From: Spirochaetales bacterium
GTDB lineage: Bacteria; Spirochaetota; Spirochaetia; SZUA-6; RPPD01
Direction: 5' to 3'
DNA: 64,000 nucleotides
Assembly: GCA_016930675.1 (NCBI GenBank)
Contig: JAFGGG010000036.1
Span: forward strand, 1 to 64,000
The position numbers were made by a program, and so were the translations under genes. The first letter of the stretch is position 1. The number at the start of each line of letters is the position of its first letter. The notes under the pieces are model-generated. The model made no database searches. It was not told where the DNA came from and worked only from the letters and a program-made list of their open reading frames with translations. Below are positions 28,840-38,611 of the stretch, piece by piece.

Positions 28840-30112
28840 TAAACTCTTCCACATCGACATAGCGTTGTTTGATAGCTGTGATCGTATCGTGGATAGAGAA
28901 AAAGATTTTAACGAGTTCCGGGTCAAAATGTTTTCCCGACTGCTCCTGAATGAACTGTAATACACGTCTTTCTTCCCATTTTTCTTTATATACGCGTTTG
29001 GATGAAAGGGAATCGTAAACATCGGAAAGAGTGACTATTCTGGCCGAAAGCGGGATTTCTTTTCCCTTTTTTCCGGGTCCGAATTGTAGCTGCTTTGCGT
29101 AAATATCGGGGATCTTGCCGGGATATCCGGTGCCGTCCCATTTTTCATGATGATTAAGCGCCACTTCGGTCGCCATTTTATCCCACGGCGAATGGTGACT
29201 TTTAAATAAACGTGCTCCGTATATGGTATGATAATGTACGTGCTGTGTTTCTTTGGGCGTGAGCGCTCCTTTTTTCTTTAAAATAATATCACTGATCGCG
29301 ACTTTTCCCATGTCATGCAGAATAGCGGCAAAGCGCAGCTGTTCTTTAAAGGTTCTTGCTTCATGGCTTCCGATACCATGTGTTTTGGCGTATTGTTCAA
29401 ACAGTTCTATGGCATAGGCTCCGACACGTTTGGCATGAACACTGGTTTCACCGGGATCGCGCAGTTCCACGATTTCGATCATCCTGAGGGCCATCTGGCG
29501 GGATAGTTTGGCTGTTTCTATGGCATTGGCCGCATAAAAAGCAAACTGGCTGATGTACATATTATCTATCATTGAGAAGGGCACCACCTTCCCCGTGGCA
29601 TCTTTAGCATTAATCAGTTGCAGTACACCCAGGCCCTCACCGCTTCTTGTGACAAGCGGAACAACCAAAATGGATTGTGTTCTGTATGATGTTTTTTTAT
29701 CAAAGGTCGGATCAAAATTATATGAGACATCGCTCTTGATATCGTAGACATCGTCAATAAGCAGGGGCTGACCTGTCAGGGCTACATACCCGGCCAGTGA
29801 ATTTTTATCTATTTGTAATCTGGACTGGGAGTAGATATATTTGTCTTTTTCCCGTTTACTGTGAAAAAGCGTATCGTTTTGGACATAATTAAAGTACAGA
29901 TGATTTCTGGCGGATAAATAGATGGTTCCGGCATCGGCATTAACAAAACCGCGGGCTTCCAAGAGGATGCGCTCCAATAATGTGTCCAGGTCTTTGATAT
30001 TATAGATAGCGGTAATGATTTTTAGCAGATACTCAGCGTTTTTATAGTCGGGATTCATATTGTAATTGGATGGGCCTCGATTTATATCAATGAGTTTTTG
30101 TAAAAGCGCCAT
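28823..30112 (-). CDS. GAF-HD-GYP phosphodiesterase (probable c-di-GMP hydrolase)
   Basis: A 429-aa cytosolic signalling protein. A GAF domain (about residues 40-195, with SLAGYVALTGQPLLIDDV and SILVVPLV) is followed by an HD-GYP domain (about 205-400). The metal-binding HD is H266-D267 in ILHDMGKVA, and the signature HHEKWDGTGYPG is at 321-332, so the GYP triad is intact. Proteins of this family open c-di-GMP to pGpG or GMP. The ligand of the GAF domain is unknown. There is no membrane span. The 3' end overlaps convergent queA by 17 bases. Confidence 0.92.
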   Translation of the reverse strand: MALLQKLIDINRGPSNYNMNPDYKNAEYLLKIITAIYNIKDLDTLLERILLEARGFVNADAGTIYLSARNHLYFNYVQNDTLFHSKREKDKYIYSQSRLQIDKNSLAGYVALTGQPLLIDDVYDIKSDVSYNFDPTFDKKTSYRTQSILVVPLVTRSGEGLGVLQLINAKDATGKVVPFSMIDNMYISQFAFYAANAIETAKLSRQMALRMIEIVELRDPGETSVHAKRVGAYAIELFEQYAKTHGIGSHEARTFKEQLRFAAILHDMGKVAISDIILKKKGALTPKETQHVHYHTIYGARLFKSHHSPWDKMATEVALNHHEKWDGTGYPGKIPDIYAKQLQFGPGKKGKEIPLSARIVTLSDVYDSLSSKRVYKEKWEERRVLQFIQEQSGKHFDPELVKIFFSIHDTITAIKQRYVDVEEFIIKSA

Positions 30113-30164
30113 ACCTTATATGTTAGTATCAAAGCCGAAAAAGTACAAGACAGCAATTTATATT

Positions 30165-30770
30165 TTAATCTGTGGAATCAGGGGCGCATTCCAAATAGAC
30201 TCGGGACTTATTTATTCGCGCGAGATGCTTCTGAATTATTTTTTTATAGTCCAGATCCTGGGTTTCAATGCGAAAATTTTCATCGCTCCAATGTTGTATT
30301 TCATCAAGGTGGATCATGCGCAGGGGCCAGGCTTTTTTTGACCATTTTTGTGCCTGTTCCCAATAATAGAGCGCTACTCGATAAGCCTGTTCTGCGGTCT
30401 TTAGGCTTTGGCAGATATCTTCTTTCCAGGGGCCGTTTTTATGAAAGAAAAAAACTTCAAACTTATCGTATTTACTTCCCAGAATAAGGTACTGTTCAAT
30501 CATTTTTAAATTTATGTGCATTTTAAACAGTGATTTGTAGCGCTCATATTCGATTTCTGTTTCAATTTTTGCCAAAGCATAAAGAGGATTGCAAAAATCC
30601 GCTTTCAGGGCCTGTTCAAGATAGCTGATATTCTCCATAGTGTCGTCGGGGTACTGATAAAAATGAAGATGAAACAACTTATAGAACTGCTCTGCGTATA
30701 AAATTTTATACGCGAAGGCCAAAGGCACAATAAAGAAAAAAATAAGTAAAAGTAAAAAAAGTCGCTTCAC
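30165..30770 (-). CDS. Membrane-anchored protein of unknown function
   Basis: A 201-aa protein with an N-terminal signal anchor (MKRLFLLLLIFFFIVPLAFA) and a helical, Tyr/Trp-rich remainder that looks TPR-like (NISYLEQALKADFCNPLYALAKIE, LKTAEQAYRVALYYWEQAQK). The start is chosen at GTG 30770, which overlaps the tmk stop as GTGA; a longer frame from 30806 would overlap tmk by 40 bases. A tmk-hypothetical gene pair is also what I remember from T. pallidum. Function unknown. Confidence 0.75.
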   Translation of the reverse strand: MKRLFLLLLIFFFIVPLAFAYKILYAEQFYKLFHLHFYQYPDDTMENISYLEQALKADFCNPLYALAKIETEIEYERYKSLFKMHINLKMIEQYLILGSKYDKFEVFFFHKNGPWKEDICQSLKTAEQAYRVALYYWEQAQKWSKKAWPLRMIHLDEIQHWSDENFRIETQDLDYKKIIQKHLARINKSRVYLECAPDSTD

Positions 30771-31399
30771 TTTTTTACTATCGGCAGCCCGGAGATAATT
30801 TTCCACACATCTTCTAATATAAGTTGTTTTGATTTGGTCCCGTCAAGACGGATTATGTGTAAATCTGTGTGTTTGAAGTAAGCGAATGCCTTTTCATACT
30901 GCCCGATAACCTTTTCCTGGTAAGTATGCGTTTCGAAAATGTGAGACTGGGATCTTGCGTCGCGCCTTTTTGCACAGATTTCCAGCGGGGTATCGAGAAA
31001 GAACACATAGTATGGCAGGGGAAACCGCCCGTTGAGATCAGCTATATATTTAAAATCGCACTCTATTGACTGATATGCCAAACTGGAGAACAGGTATCTG
31101 TCGCAGATTACCAGCTTGTTTTCACTTATTTTATAATTTATGCTTTCCTGCCCGTGGTAGATATGTTCGTTTCTGTCTGCTGCAAAAAGCAAGGCCAGGG
31201 TTTCAGGTGCGGCGTTTAAGTGTCCTTCTAAAATGCTGTGAATAAGCCTGCCCACAGGACCATGAGTGGGCTCATAAGTGGCCCAATGGGAAATTTTCTT
31301 TTGAGTTAACAGTTCTTTTAGCAGATTAATTTGGGTTGTTGTTCCGGAACCGTCTATTCCTTCAAATACGATGAAATTTGAGAGTATTTTTTGTTTCAT
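30767..31399 (-). CDS. tmk: Thymidylate kinase with altered P-loop
   Basis: Phosphorylates dTMP to dTDP. The 210-aa protein has the family order of motifs: the P-loop region FEGIDGSGTTTQ, EPTHGPVGRLI in place of the usual REPGGT loop, the DRYLFSSLAYQ box and a LID segment (AKRRDARSQSHIF). The P-loop position that is Lys in nearly all P-loop kinases is Thr20 here (GGA ACA ACA ACC), an oddity discussed separately. No strong RBS precedes ATG 31399. It overlaps the following gene by four bases. Confidence 0.9.
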   Translation of the reverse strand: MKQKILSNFIVFEGIDGSGTTTQINLLKELLTQKKISHWATYEPTHGPVGRLIHSILEGHLNAAPETLALLFAADRNEHIYHGQESINYKISENKLVICDRYLFSSLAYQSIECDFKYIADLNGRFPLPYYVFFLDTPLEICAKRRDARSQSHIFETHTYQEKVIGQYEKAFAYFKHTDLHIIRLDGTKSKQLILEDVWKIISGLPIVKK

Positions 31400-31601
31400 T
31401 TTATTGATGATACATTTTTTACATCTATTTAGCCATACATTTATTTTAAATTATTTATGCGTTTATCTTTACTAATAAGAGATTTCACGCTATATTTTTA
31501 AAAAAATGATAAAGATATTACCTATTACAACCTATCGCTTTGATCCTGACAAAAGGGAGTTATTACCTACCTTATACTTAAAAATCACAAAATAAGTAAT
31601 C
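31400..31601. other. AT-rich divergent intergenic region
   Basis: About 200 bases between tmk (minus) and the first CNNM gene (plus). It is AT-rich and should hold two divergent promoters, but I cannot pick convincing hexamers. No RNA gene, repeat or short ORF stands out. Confidence 0.5.
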
Positions 31602-32843
31602 ATGGATGAAGAAAGCTTTATACAATTAGCTATTTTTATAGCATTATTATTCCTCTCTGCCTTTTTTTCAGGATCCGAAACCGCGATTTTTTCATTAAAT
31701 CTGTTGGAAAAAGAGAATTTAAAACGCAAAGCGGGTTCCAAATTGAAGTCCTTTCTCAATCTTATTATTACCAAACCGGATCATGTTCTCATCACGATTC
31801 TAACGGGAAATATGATCGTCAATGTCTTTGCCGCCATGTTATTCGATACTATGTTCGCTCAGGCGCAGAGAGATATTGTCTCCACGCTCATCTCGATTTC
31901 CTTAATGACCGGGATCCTGCTTGTTATCGGTGAAATGACCCCGAAAAATATTGCGGTGCGCCGTTCACTTTCTTTTACGCGTCTTATCTACATGCCACTT
32001 TATGTGATACACGGATTGATCACTCCGCTACGATTTGTGCTTAACAAGATCCGGGAACTTTTTCTAATCAGAGTAAAACAAGCGGGACCTGATAAGCGAA
32101 TTATTAACACCACAATTAAAATCGGTTTGAAAGAAGGGATAATAAATCAGTTTGAGTACAGTTTGTTTGAGTCATATCTGGACCTCAACACCATGAATGC
32201 GGCCGACATCATGATTCCGCGCACTGAAATCATGGGTGTGGATATTACGACGGATATCAAGAAACTTATCCGTGATTTGCGCAAGCAAAAAATAAGAGCG
32301 AACGGGTCACAGATTCTCATTTACAGCAAAAATATTGATCATCCTGTAGGATATATTGAGATAAAGGATCTGTTACCTTTTTTATTAACTAAAAACGCGA
32401 GGTCCAAACTAAAGCAGGTCTTAAAACCGCTTCATTCCATTCCTGAAAGTAAAAAACTTAATCTCTTAATGAAGGAGATGAAAGATCTCGACTGCGGAAT
32501 GGCTTTGGTAGTGGATGAGTACGGCGGTACGGCAGGGCTTATCACTTTTCAGACTCTGATTGAAAACATCCTTTCCTACTTTTATATAGCAGAGCGGGAA
32601 TCCGTAGAGGAGATTGAAAAAGGCAAATACACGGTTCCGGGCACGCTGGAATTGAAGACTTTAAATGATGTACTTTCATTGCAGATAGATTCACCAAGCA
32701 GAACCGTATCGGGGCTGCTTATTGAAAATCTCGGAGAAATTCCCAAAGAAGGAAGCACGCTTACATTGGAACATGTGAGATTTACCGTTGTGAAAACCTT
32801 AAAGAATCGCATCAAAAAAATACTCATTGAGGTTAAAAGTTAA
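31602..32843 (+). CDS. CNNM/CorC-type transporter-like protein (DUF21-CBS-CorC_HlyC), first copy
   Basis: A 413-aa inner-membrane protein of the family annotated as hemolysin C or Mg/Co efflux. The N-terminal DUF21 membrane domain (residues 1-180) starts with FLSAFFSGSETAIFSLN and includes EMTPKNIAVRRS. A CBS pair follows (MIPRTEIMGVDI, DEYGGTAGLITFQTLIE), then the C-terminal CorC_HlyC domain (TVPGTLELKTLNDV). The RBS is weak. A paralogue follows one base after the stop. Mg2+ efflux is the best-supported role of the family. Confidence 0.9.
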   Translation: MDEESFIQLAIFIALLFLSAFFSGSETAIFSLNLLEKENLKRKAGSKLKSFLNLIITKPDHVLITILTGNMIVNVFAAMLFDTMFAQAQRDIVSTLISISLMTGILLVIGEMTPKNIAVRRSLSFTRLIYMPLYVIHGLITPLRFVLNKIRELFLIRVKQAGPDKRIINTTIKIGLKEGIINQFEYSLFESYLDLNTMNAADIMIPRTEIMGVDITTDIKKLIRDLRKQKIRANGSQILIYSKNIDHPVGYIEIKDLLPFLLTKNARSKLKQVLKPLHSIPESKKLNLLMKEMKDLDCGMALVVDEYGGTAGLITFQTLIENILSYFYIAERESVEEIEKGKYTVPGTLELKTLNDVLSLQIDSPSRTVSGLLIENLGEIPKEGSTLTLEHVRFTVVKTLKNRIKKILIEVKS

Positions 32844-32844
32844 A

Positions 32845-34077
32845 ATGATAATTTTGGGAATTGTGTTCTGTATCTGTCTCGCTGGATTCTTCGCGGGATT
32901 GGAAACCGGGCTTATTGCCGCTAATCAATTGACGATTTACGATAACAAGGAAAAAGGCGGTCTTTCAGCCAAAGCAGCGTATTTTCTCTTAAGAAAACCG
33001 GAAAGGTTACTTGCCACCACTCTCATCGGAACCAATATAGTAGTGGTAACATCCACAACTTTATTGATAATACTGCTTGAATCATGGGGACTGCCGATCT
33101 GGACGCGGGGAATAGCATCCTTTATTCTTACGATTACTCTCTTAATTTTCGCAGAAATAATTCCCAAATCATTTTTCCGCAATCACGCGGATACTGTTTC
33201 CGTGAGATTGGCGCCTGTGTTGGTAGGATTTTACATATTGTTTATTCTTATCTCTATAATCTTGAATTTTATCATTAAACTTTTACTCATCCTTGTAGGT
33301 AAGCATAAGGCAAAAAGTAAGTTACCTGCTTCGAGAGATGATCTGTTTTTTCTGATAAAATTAAGGAGTAAAGAACTGGGGCTGTCTTTGGAGGATCAAA
33401 AACTATTTACCGATATTTTTGATTTTAGAGACACCAAAGCACGGGAAGCAATGCTGCCCTTTCATGAACTTCTGCTGTGTCCCAGGGAAATGAGGATCAA
33501 AGATATCATCTCATTCGCTGAAGATAACGGCGCGCGTTTTATTCCTATGTATGAGAAAAGGATGGATAATATAATAGGTTATATCGACGTGGAAGATCTG
33601 CTTTATACCAAGCCGAAAACCCTCTCCGAGATTCTGAGACAGGCTGTGTTTTACCCCGAAATCAAGCGGATTCCGGATTTATTGCTTGAGATGAATAAAT
33701 ATAAGCTCGCGGTAGTATTCTTAAGTGACGAGTACGGAACCGTGTCGGGAATGATTACAAGCAATGAGATTATCGCGGATATTGTGGGATTTATTCCCGG
33801 TGAAATCAACGGCAGTATCAAACCGATAACAGTAATTGCCAAGGGAAACTATAGTGTAAGCGGTACGGCTGATATTGATGAATTTACCCATGAAACGGGT
33901 ATTATTTTAGAAAAAGGGGCCTATGATACTGTAGGAGGATATCTCTGTGAAAAGTTGGGTAAAATTCCTACGGTTGATACGGTATTTGAAGACAAGCATG
34001 TTACATATAAGATTGTTGAAAGTGATAAAAAAAGGATTAAAAAGATCGAGGTCTGGAAAAAACAAGAAAATATGTAA
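32845..34077 (+). CDS. CNNM/CorC-type transporter-like protein, second copy
   Basis: A 410-aa paralogue of the preceding gene with the same order: DUF21 (FFAGLETGLIAANQ, EIIPKSFFRN), a CBS pair (AMLPFHELLLC, DEYGTVSGMITSNEII) and CorC_HlyC (SVSGTADIDEFTHET). The frame extends upstream to a TTG inside the first gene, but ATG 32845, one base after that gene's stop, is the natural start. The conserved Ser-Glu of the first copy's GSETA reads GLETG here. Tandem copies may form a heterodimer. Confidence 0.9.
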   Translation: MIILGIVFCICLAGFFAGLETGLIAANQLTIYDNKEKGGLSAKAAYFLLRKPERLLATTLIGTNIVVVTSTTLLIILLESWGLPIWTRGIASFILTITLLIFAEIIPKSFFRNHADTVSVRLAPVLVGFYILFILISIILNFIIKLLLILVGKHKAKSKLPASRDDLFFLIKLRSKELGLSLEDQKLFTDIFDFRDTKAREAMLPFHELLLCPREMRIKDIISFAEDNGARFIPMYEKRMDNIIGYIDVEDLLYTKPKTLSEILRQAVFYPEIKRIPDLLLEMNKYKLAVVFLSDEYGTVSGMITSNEIIADIVGFIPGEINGSIKPITVIAKGNYSVSGTADIDEFTHETGIILEKGAYDTVGGYLCEKLGKIPTVDTVFEDKHVTYKIVESDKKRIKKIEVWKKQENM

Positions 34078-34209
34078 CTTAATGACCTGCGTGATACTTT
34101 AATAAGTATAGAGATTACGTAAAATGTTCTTTTTACCGCGCATAAATCGCCGAATTTATGGTATATTTAAATTAGGCAAGCAATAAATCGTGCTGGAAAG
34201 CTAAAGCGA

Positions 34210-37200
34210 ATGCGTACTGAAAAAATTATAAGCAAAAGATCACTCTTTCCTTTGATAATGTGCTTGATAGTTGTTCTCACAGCTTTCTTGTTTATGATAA
34301 TTAATTTCACGCTTGACTATAGAATGGGACTTTTAAAAGATAAACTGCTTGCGCTGTTTAACGAATTTTCAGGCAGGAATTTGAAATATAGCTCCCTTTC
34401 GCCTTCAATTTTACAATATATCGAGATTCGGGATTTGGAAATTTACGATAATAAGCCGGATCAGGCCGTGCTGTTCAAGGCCAAGAATCTGAGAATTCAT
34501 TATAATCTTTTTGGTTTGGTTTTCAGCCCCGATCCTTTAAGCGCTATTTCTGAGATTAATATAGAGCATTCGGAGTTTAATCTGGACATGCAGAAGGAAA
34601 AAGAGCTGGCCGAGGCTCTTGAGAAGTTCATCAAGGAACGGCTCAGTCAGAAATTGGATATGGAGTTCAGGCTGACGGGTTCGAATTTGCAGTTTAATAT
34701 TTCTGATAATAATTATAACCTTTTGCTTTCCAAGTTGTTTTTAACTATTGCAAATGACAAAGAAATTTATGAATACAAAGTAAGAGGCAACGTGCATCTC
34801 GACTCAAAAGAACAAGGCAGAACATCCCTTTGGTTGGATACGGAACTGGATTTGGCAGGAAAAGTGCATAAAGAATTTATCTGGTTTAATATGCTGGTGA
34901 ATATTCTTTCAACTGAATCGGAGAATTTCACGCTTGCACAACAACAGTTTCAGATTTCCATGAATGAAAACCTTCTGTCAGTCAATAAAATTCAAGACAG
35001 CAAACCAATTGACATCGCCTGTAATTATGATCTTAAGCGGGAGGCATTAACGGTAAATTTTATTACGGAAAACTGGCAGCCTGCCTATATGTTACAGTTT
35101 AAACGAGAGCTGTCTGAATATAATCCCTGGCTTTATGCCGCCATTTCAGCAGAAGGAGAATTGGAATACCAGCTATCCGACAATACGACAGAATATTCGT
35201 TGTTTTTAAATGCAGGACTGGAAGCGAGCGGTTCAACTCCTCATATCCGGCTTAAGACCCGGCTGCAGGGTAATGAAAGGATTTTTTATCTGGAGCCGCT
35301 AGCTGTTTCAAGCAATGACAGTGTCATGGAATTCAGAGGGAGTGTCTTGACCACCAATCTCTACCCGGCCGGTACGCTTTTACTGAGCAATGTTGCTACC
35401 GGTTATACGGGCTCCATAACCGGTAATTTTCAAATACAGAGAGCTTATAACGGATTTGCTCTGGCGAGTGACATGGTTACTATCGGGCAGGCGGATTTTA
35501 GCAGTTTTACTCTCAATCTGCAACCGAAAAGGGGTGCAATTTTATTCGATCTTGATACCACACTGGCGGATAAGAATTCCGCACCTCAATTAATCGCCGA
35601 GGGTAGTATAAAGTATAGTCCCGACTTTTTATTTGATTCGCACTGGGAGATAGGGGATTTACCACTGAATCAACTTTACAGCATACTCACTCCCAACAAC
35701 CAACAATCGCGCTCTCTCTATGACAGTTTAAAATATTATACTGTGAGTTCCAGTCTGAAATTATCTACAGATTTCAATGATCTTTCTTTTTCTTCGGCCA
35801 AGACTACTTTGAATGATATCCAGAACGAACATAATTCACTTACCATAGACGTGGATGCGGATACCAAACATATTCAGTGTAAGGAGTTTAACGGCAGTTG
35901 GTTTGGAGTACCGCTGTCCGGCGACTTCATTGTCGATCTGTCTCCAGGCAGTTCTTCACACTTTGCCACGGTTCTTAATTTGAATGAAATACCTTATAAT
36001 ATTGAAGGATTTGTAATCCCCGACCAGGGGCTTGTACTTAGTGGATCTTATGATCTGGATGCCTCGTTTATTTTTTCAAAGCAGGAGGCTATGCGGTTTT
36101 GGGTAAAAACGGATATGCTGCCGCTGCCTCTGGCGGATCAACGCTTAAAACTTTCACTTAATTTGATAGGATTTGTCAAAGACAACGGTGAATGGCAAAT
36201 CGCTTCCACACATTCCAAACTGTTTAATGTACCTGTTTTAAGTGGTTCGGATGAGGATAATTTTTTGGATGCGTCATTTTTGCTCACTGAAAGTGAATTG
36301 GAATTAAGCGAGGTTACGTTTCATGACAGTATTTCGGAAATTAATGGTAAAGGTCATTTTGATATTTCAGCATTTTCGCCATTGACAAGCTCAGGTTGGT
36401 TCTATCTACAGAATAAAGAGTTAGACGAGAGTTATACCGTCGAACTTGAATTCTTGCCTGATGCTATGGATGTGAATCTGGCGTTTACAAACTCACCGCT
36501 GCAAAGATTGGGTGATTTTATCGTAAAGGGTAATGTATCCGGAACTATTAAAGCCTTTGGCGGTTATAATAATCCTGCGGTTGATGCTGTTCTTTCTTTG
36601 AAGCAGGGAACGTTTAATAATAGTCCTTTTTCCTGTGAGGTCTCATTTTCTTTAACAGACCAATTTTTTGCTCTTAAAAGCTTTGAATGTCAGTACAATA
36701 ATAATTATACTGTCACGGATGCAAGCGGTATGCTTGATAAAACAAACGGGGAGTTCCAATTTAAGGCTCATCTGGCCGGCAACTTTCTAGGGGAGATATT
36801 TGATGCTGACAGTTTATATGCGGGCATTCTCTCCGATTTCAACTATGAAAAACCGTTTTCACCGTTTTGGGATACAAATTTCACCGGACGAGTTCAATTC
36901 TTTAATATAGCTGCGCGTAAAGTTGACGGACCTCTTAAAGATTACCAGTCCTGGGAAATATTATTCAATAAGGACAGTAAAGCTTTTTTGTTTAGCGGAG
37001 GACCGGAACACGCCCTGGTAGGTGAAGTTAAAAGAGAGGGTACTTTTACAGTAGATCTTTTGCCCCCGCTTCCCCTGTACGGTCACATGCAGGGCACTGT
37101 GAACGACTCGCTTGTAGAGGCAAAAATTGAGGATATGTACTGCGATTTGATGCTTTTGAATCCCATTATTGGCAGCAAATATTTTGTTTTTAAAGGCGGC

Positions 37201-38583
37201 ACGGCCAGGGGGGAGCTTGCCATAACCGGTGATGTGAATGATCCCGAGTTTTACGGTCTGCTTGAGATAAACGACGGAGCAGTAAGCACACTTGTGTCCC
37301 CTGATATTATTAAACCCATTAATACTGCTCTTGTTTTCCAGCAAAAAGAAATGAAGTTCAGTAATATTAACACTGCTATAGGCAGGACTCCGGTCAGGGT
37401 GTTTGCCCTGTTGACCTTGAAAAACTGGGTTCCCGTTACTTATGGGCTTGAACTTGAAACCCTGAGTGATAAAGGGCTGCATCTTGCTTTTCCCGTGGGC
37501 ATAGTTAAAATAGACGGTTATTTCCTCACTTCAAATTTTAAACTTGTTGGGGATCATATGAGTTTGAGTGCGAAAGGTGAGATTCTTGCTCCGCAGTGTA
37601 ATGTAACCCTTACTAATCCGGAGCAGACACAAGAGCAAGAGAGCGTATTCGCATATGCGTATTTAGTGGATCTTAAAGTGAAAACCGGAAAAGATGTTGA
37701 ATTTACCTGGCCATCACGCGAATTCCCTATTATCCAGGCGGTAGCCAAACCCAATACGGATATAGCGGTTAACTATAACGGAAGTTCGGGAAAGTTCACA
37801 ATCCTGGCAGACATCGGCCTGCAAAGCGGAGAGGTATTCTATTTTGACAGAAGCTTTTTTATCAAATCCGGCAAGATCACTCTGCACGAGGATGAAAACC
37901 ATTTTGATCCTCTGCTTTCCTTGGAAGCCGAAAGGCGGGAACAGTTTGATGATAAAGATTTAAAAATATTTCTCACGTTGAAAAATCAATATCTTAGTGA
38001 GTTTGAACCCCGGTTCAGATCGGAACCGCCTTTGGCCAGCGAATATGATATATTGGCTGCTTTAGGCGGCGCTTTTCAAGGTCAAGAAAGTGAAACCGGT
38101 GAAAGCGCGTTGGATTTAGCACTCAATTTGGGGAGTGATATTCTCACTCAGTTCTGGGTCTTAAGGCCGTTTGAGCGGGCGGTAAAAGAGATATTGAACC
38201 TGGATGTATTTAGTATCCGCACCCAGGTTGTTAAGAATATACTCGTTGATAGGGTATTTACCACTGAAAGCGGAGTGCCTCCGACAAATGACTTGGAGAC
38301 AAGAAATTATCTTGAGAATACGACTATTAATCTCGGACAGTATATCGGAAATAAAAATGATCTTTATTTTGAAATGGTTTTAAGATTCCAATCACTGGAT
38401 GAAAACGCAACTGAATATGAGAGCATTAACACGCAGAGCAATATTAATGTTGAATCTGAGTTCAGTTTGGAGTTGACAACACCCTTTTTTCTTACTATAA
38501 AGTGGACTATTACCCCTCAGCATTGGGAGTCATTTTTCCTGCCGGATAACAAAATTACTCTTAAGTGGGGTTTTTCATTCTAA
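34210..38583 (+). CDS. tamB: TamB-like inner-membrane/periplasmic translocation or lipid-transport protein
   Basis: A 1457-aa AsmA-like bridge protein. One N-terminal membrane span (about residues 14-36) is followed by a very long beta-rich body and the C-terminal DUF490/TamB_C domain, visible from VEFTWPSREFPIIQAVAKPN through GKITLHEDENHFDP and SEYDILAALGG. In diderms such proteins work with BamA-family barrels and are implicated in phospholipid transport to the outer membrane. Placement directly before bamA, 28 bases apart, matches treponemes and supports the call. No cysteines or repeats disturb the frame. Confidence 0.9.
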   Translation: MRTEKIISKRSLFPLIMCLIVVLTAFLFMIINFTLDYRMGLLKDKLLALFNEFSGRNLKYSSLSPSILQYIEIRDLEIYDNKPDQAVLFKAKNLRIHYNLFGLVFSPDPLSAISEINIEHSEFNLDMQKEKELAEALEKFIKERLSQKLDMEFRLTGSNLQFNISDNNYNLLLSKLFLTIANDKEIYEYKVRGNVHLDSKEQGRTSLWLDTELDLAGKVHKEFIWFNMLVNILSTESENFTLAQQQFQISMNENLLSVNKIQDSKPIDIACNYDLKREALTVNFITENWQPAYMLQFKRELSEYNPWLYAAISAEGELEYQLSDNTTEYSLFLNAGLEASGSTPHIRLKTRLQGNERIFYLEPLAVSSNDSVMEFRGSVLTTNLYPAGTLLLSNVATGYTGSITGNFQIQRAYNGFALASDMVTIGQADFSSFTLNLQPKRGAILFDLDTTLADKNSAPQLIAEGSIKYSPDFLFDSHWEIGDLPLNQLYSILTPNNQQSRSLYDSLKYYTVSSSLKLSTDFNDLSFSSAKTTLNDIQNEHNSLTIDVDADTKHIQCKEFNGSWFGVPLSGDFIVDLSPGSSSHFATVLNLNEIPYNIEGFVIPDQGLVLSGSYDLDASFIFSKQEAMRFWVKTDMLPLPLADQRLKLSLNLIGFVKDNGEWQIASTHSKLFNVPVLSGSDEDNFLDASFLLTESELELSEVTFHDSISEINGKGHFDISAFSPLTSSGWFYLQNKELDESYTVELEFLPDAMDVNLAFTNSPLQRLGDFIVKGNVSGTIKAFGGYNNPAVDAVLSLKQGTFNNSPFSCEVSFSLTDQFFALKSFECQYNNNYTVTDASGMLDKTNGEFQFKAHLAGNFLGEIFDADSLYAGILSDFNYEKPFSPFWDTNFTGRVQFFNIAARKVDGPLKDYQSWEILFNKDSKAFLFSGGPEHALVGEVKREGTFTVDLLPPLPLYGHMQGTVNDSLVEAKIEDMYCDLMLLNPIIGSKYFVFKGGTARGELAITGDVNDPEFYGLLEINDGAVSTLVSPDIIKPINTALVFQQKEMKFSNINTAIGRTPVRVFALLTLKNWVPVTYGLELETLSDKGLHLAFPVGIVKIDGYFLTSNFKLVGDHMSLSAKGEILAPQCNVTLTNPEQTQEQESVFAYAYLVDLKVKTGKDVEFTWPSREFPIIQAVAKPNTDIAVNYNGSSGKFTILADIGLQSGEVFYFDRSFFIKSGKITLHEDENHFDPLLSLEAERREQFDDKDLKIFLTLKNQYLSEFEPRFRSEPPLASEYDILAALGGAFQGQESETGESALDLALNLGSDILTQFWVLRPFERAVKEILNLDVFSIRTQVVKNILVDRVFTTESGVPPTNDLETRNYLENTTINLGQYIGNKNDLYFEMVLRFQSLDENATEYESINTQSNINVESEFSLELTTPFFLTIKWTITPQHWESFFLPDNKITLKWGFSF

Positions 38584-38611
38584 TTGAATATATATTCATT
38601 AAGGAGCATAT

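Noticed and set aside
36961-37482. 173-codon minus-strand open frame opposite tamB
   Set aside because: Shadow of the tamB frame; low-complexity translation, no ribosome site or promoter.
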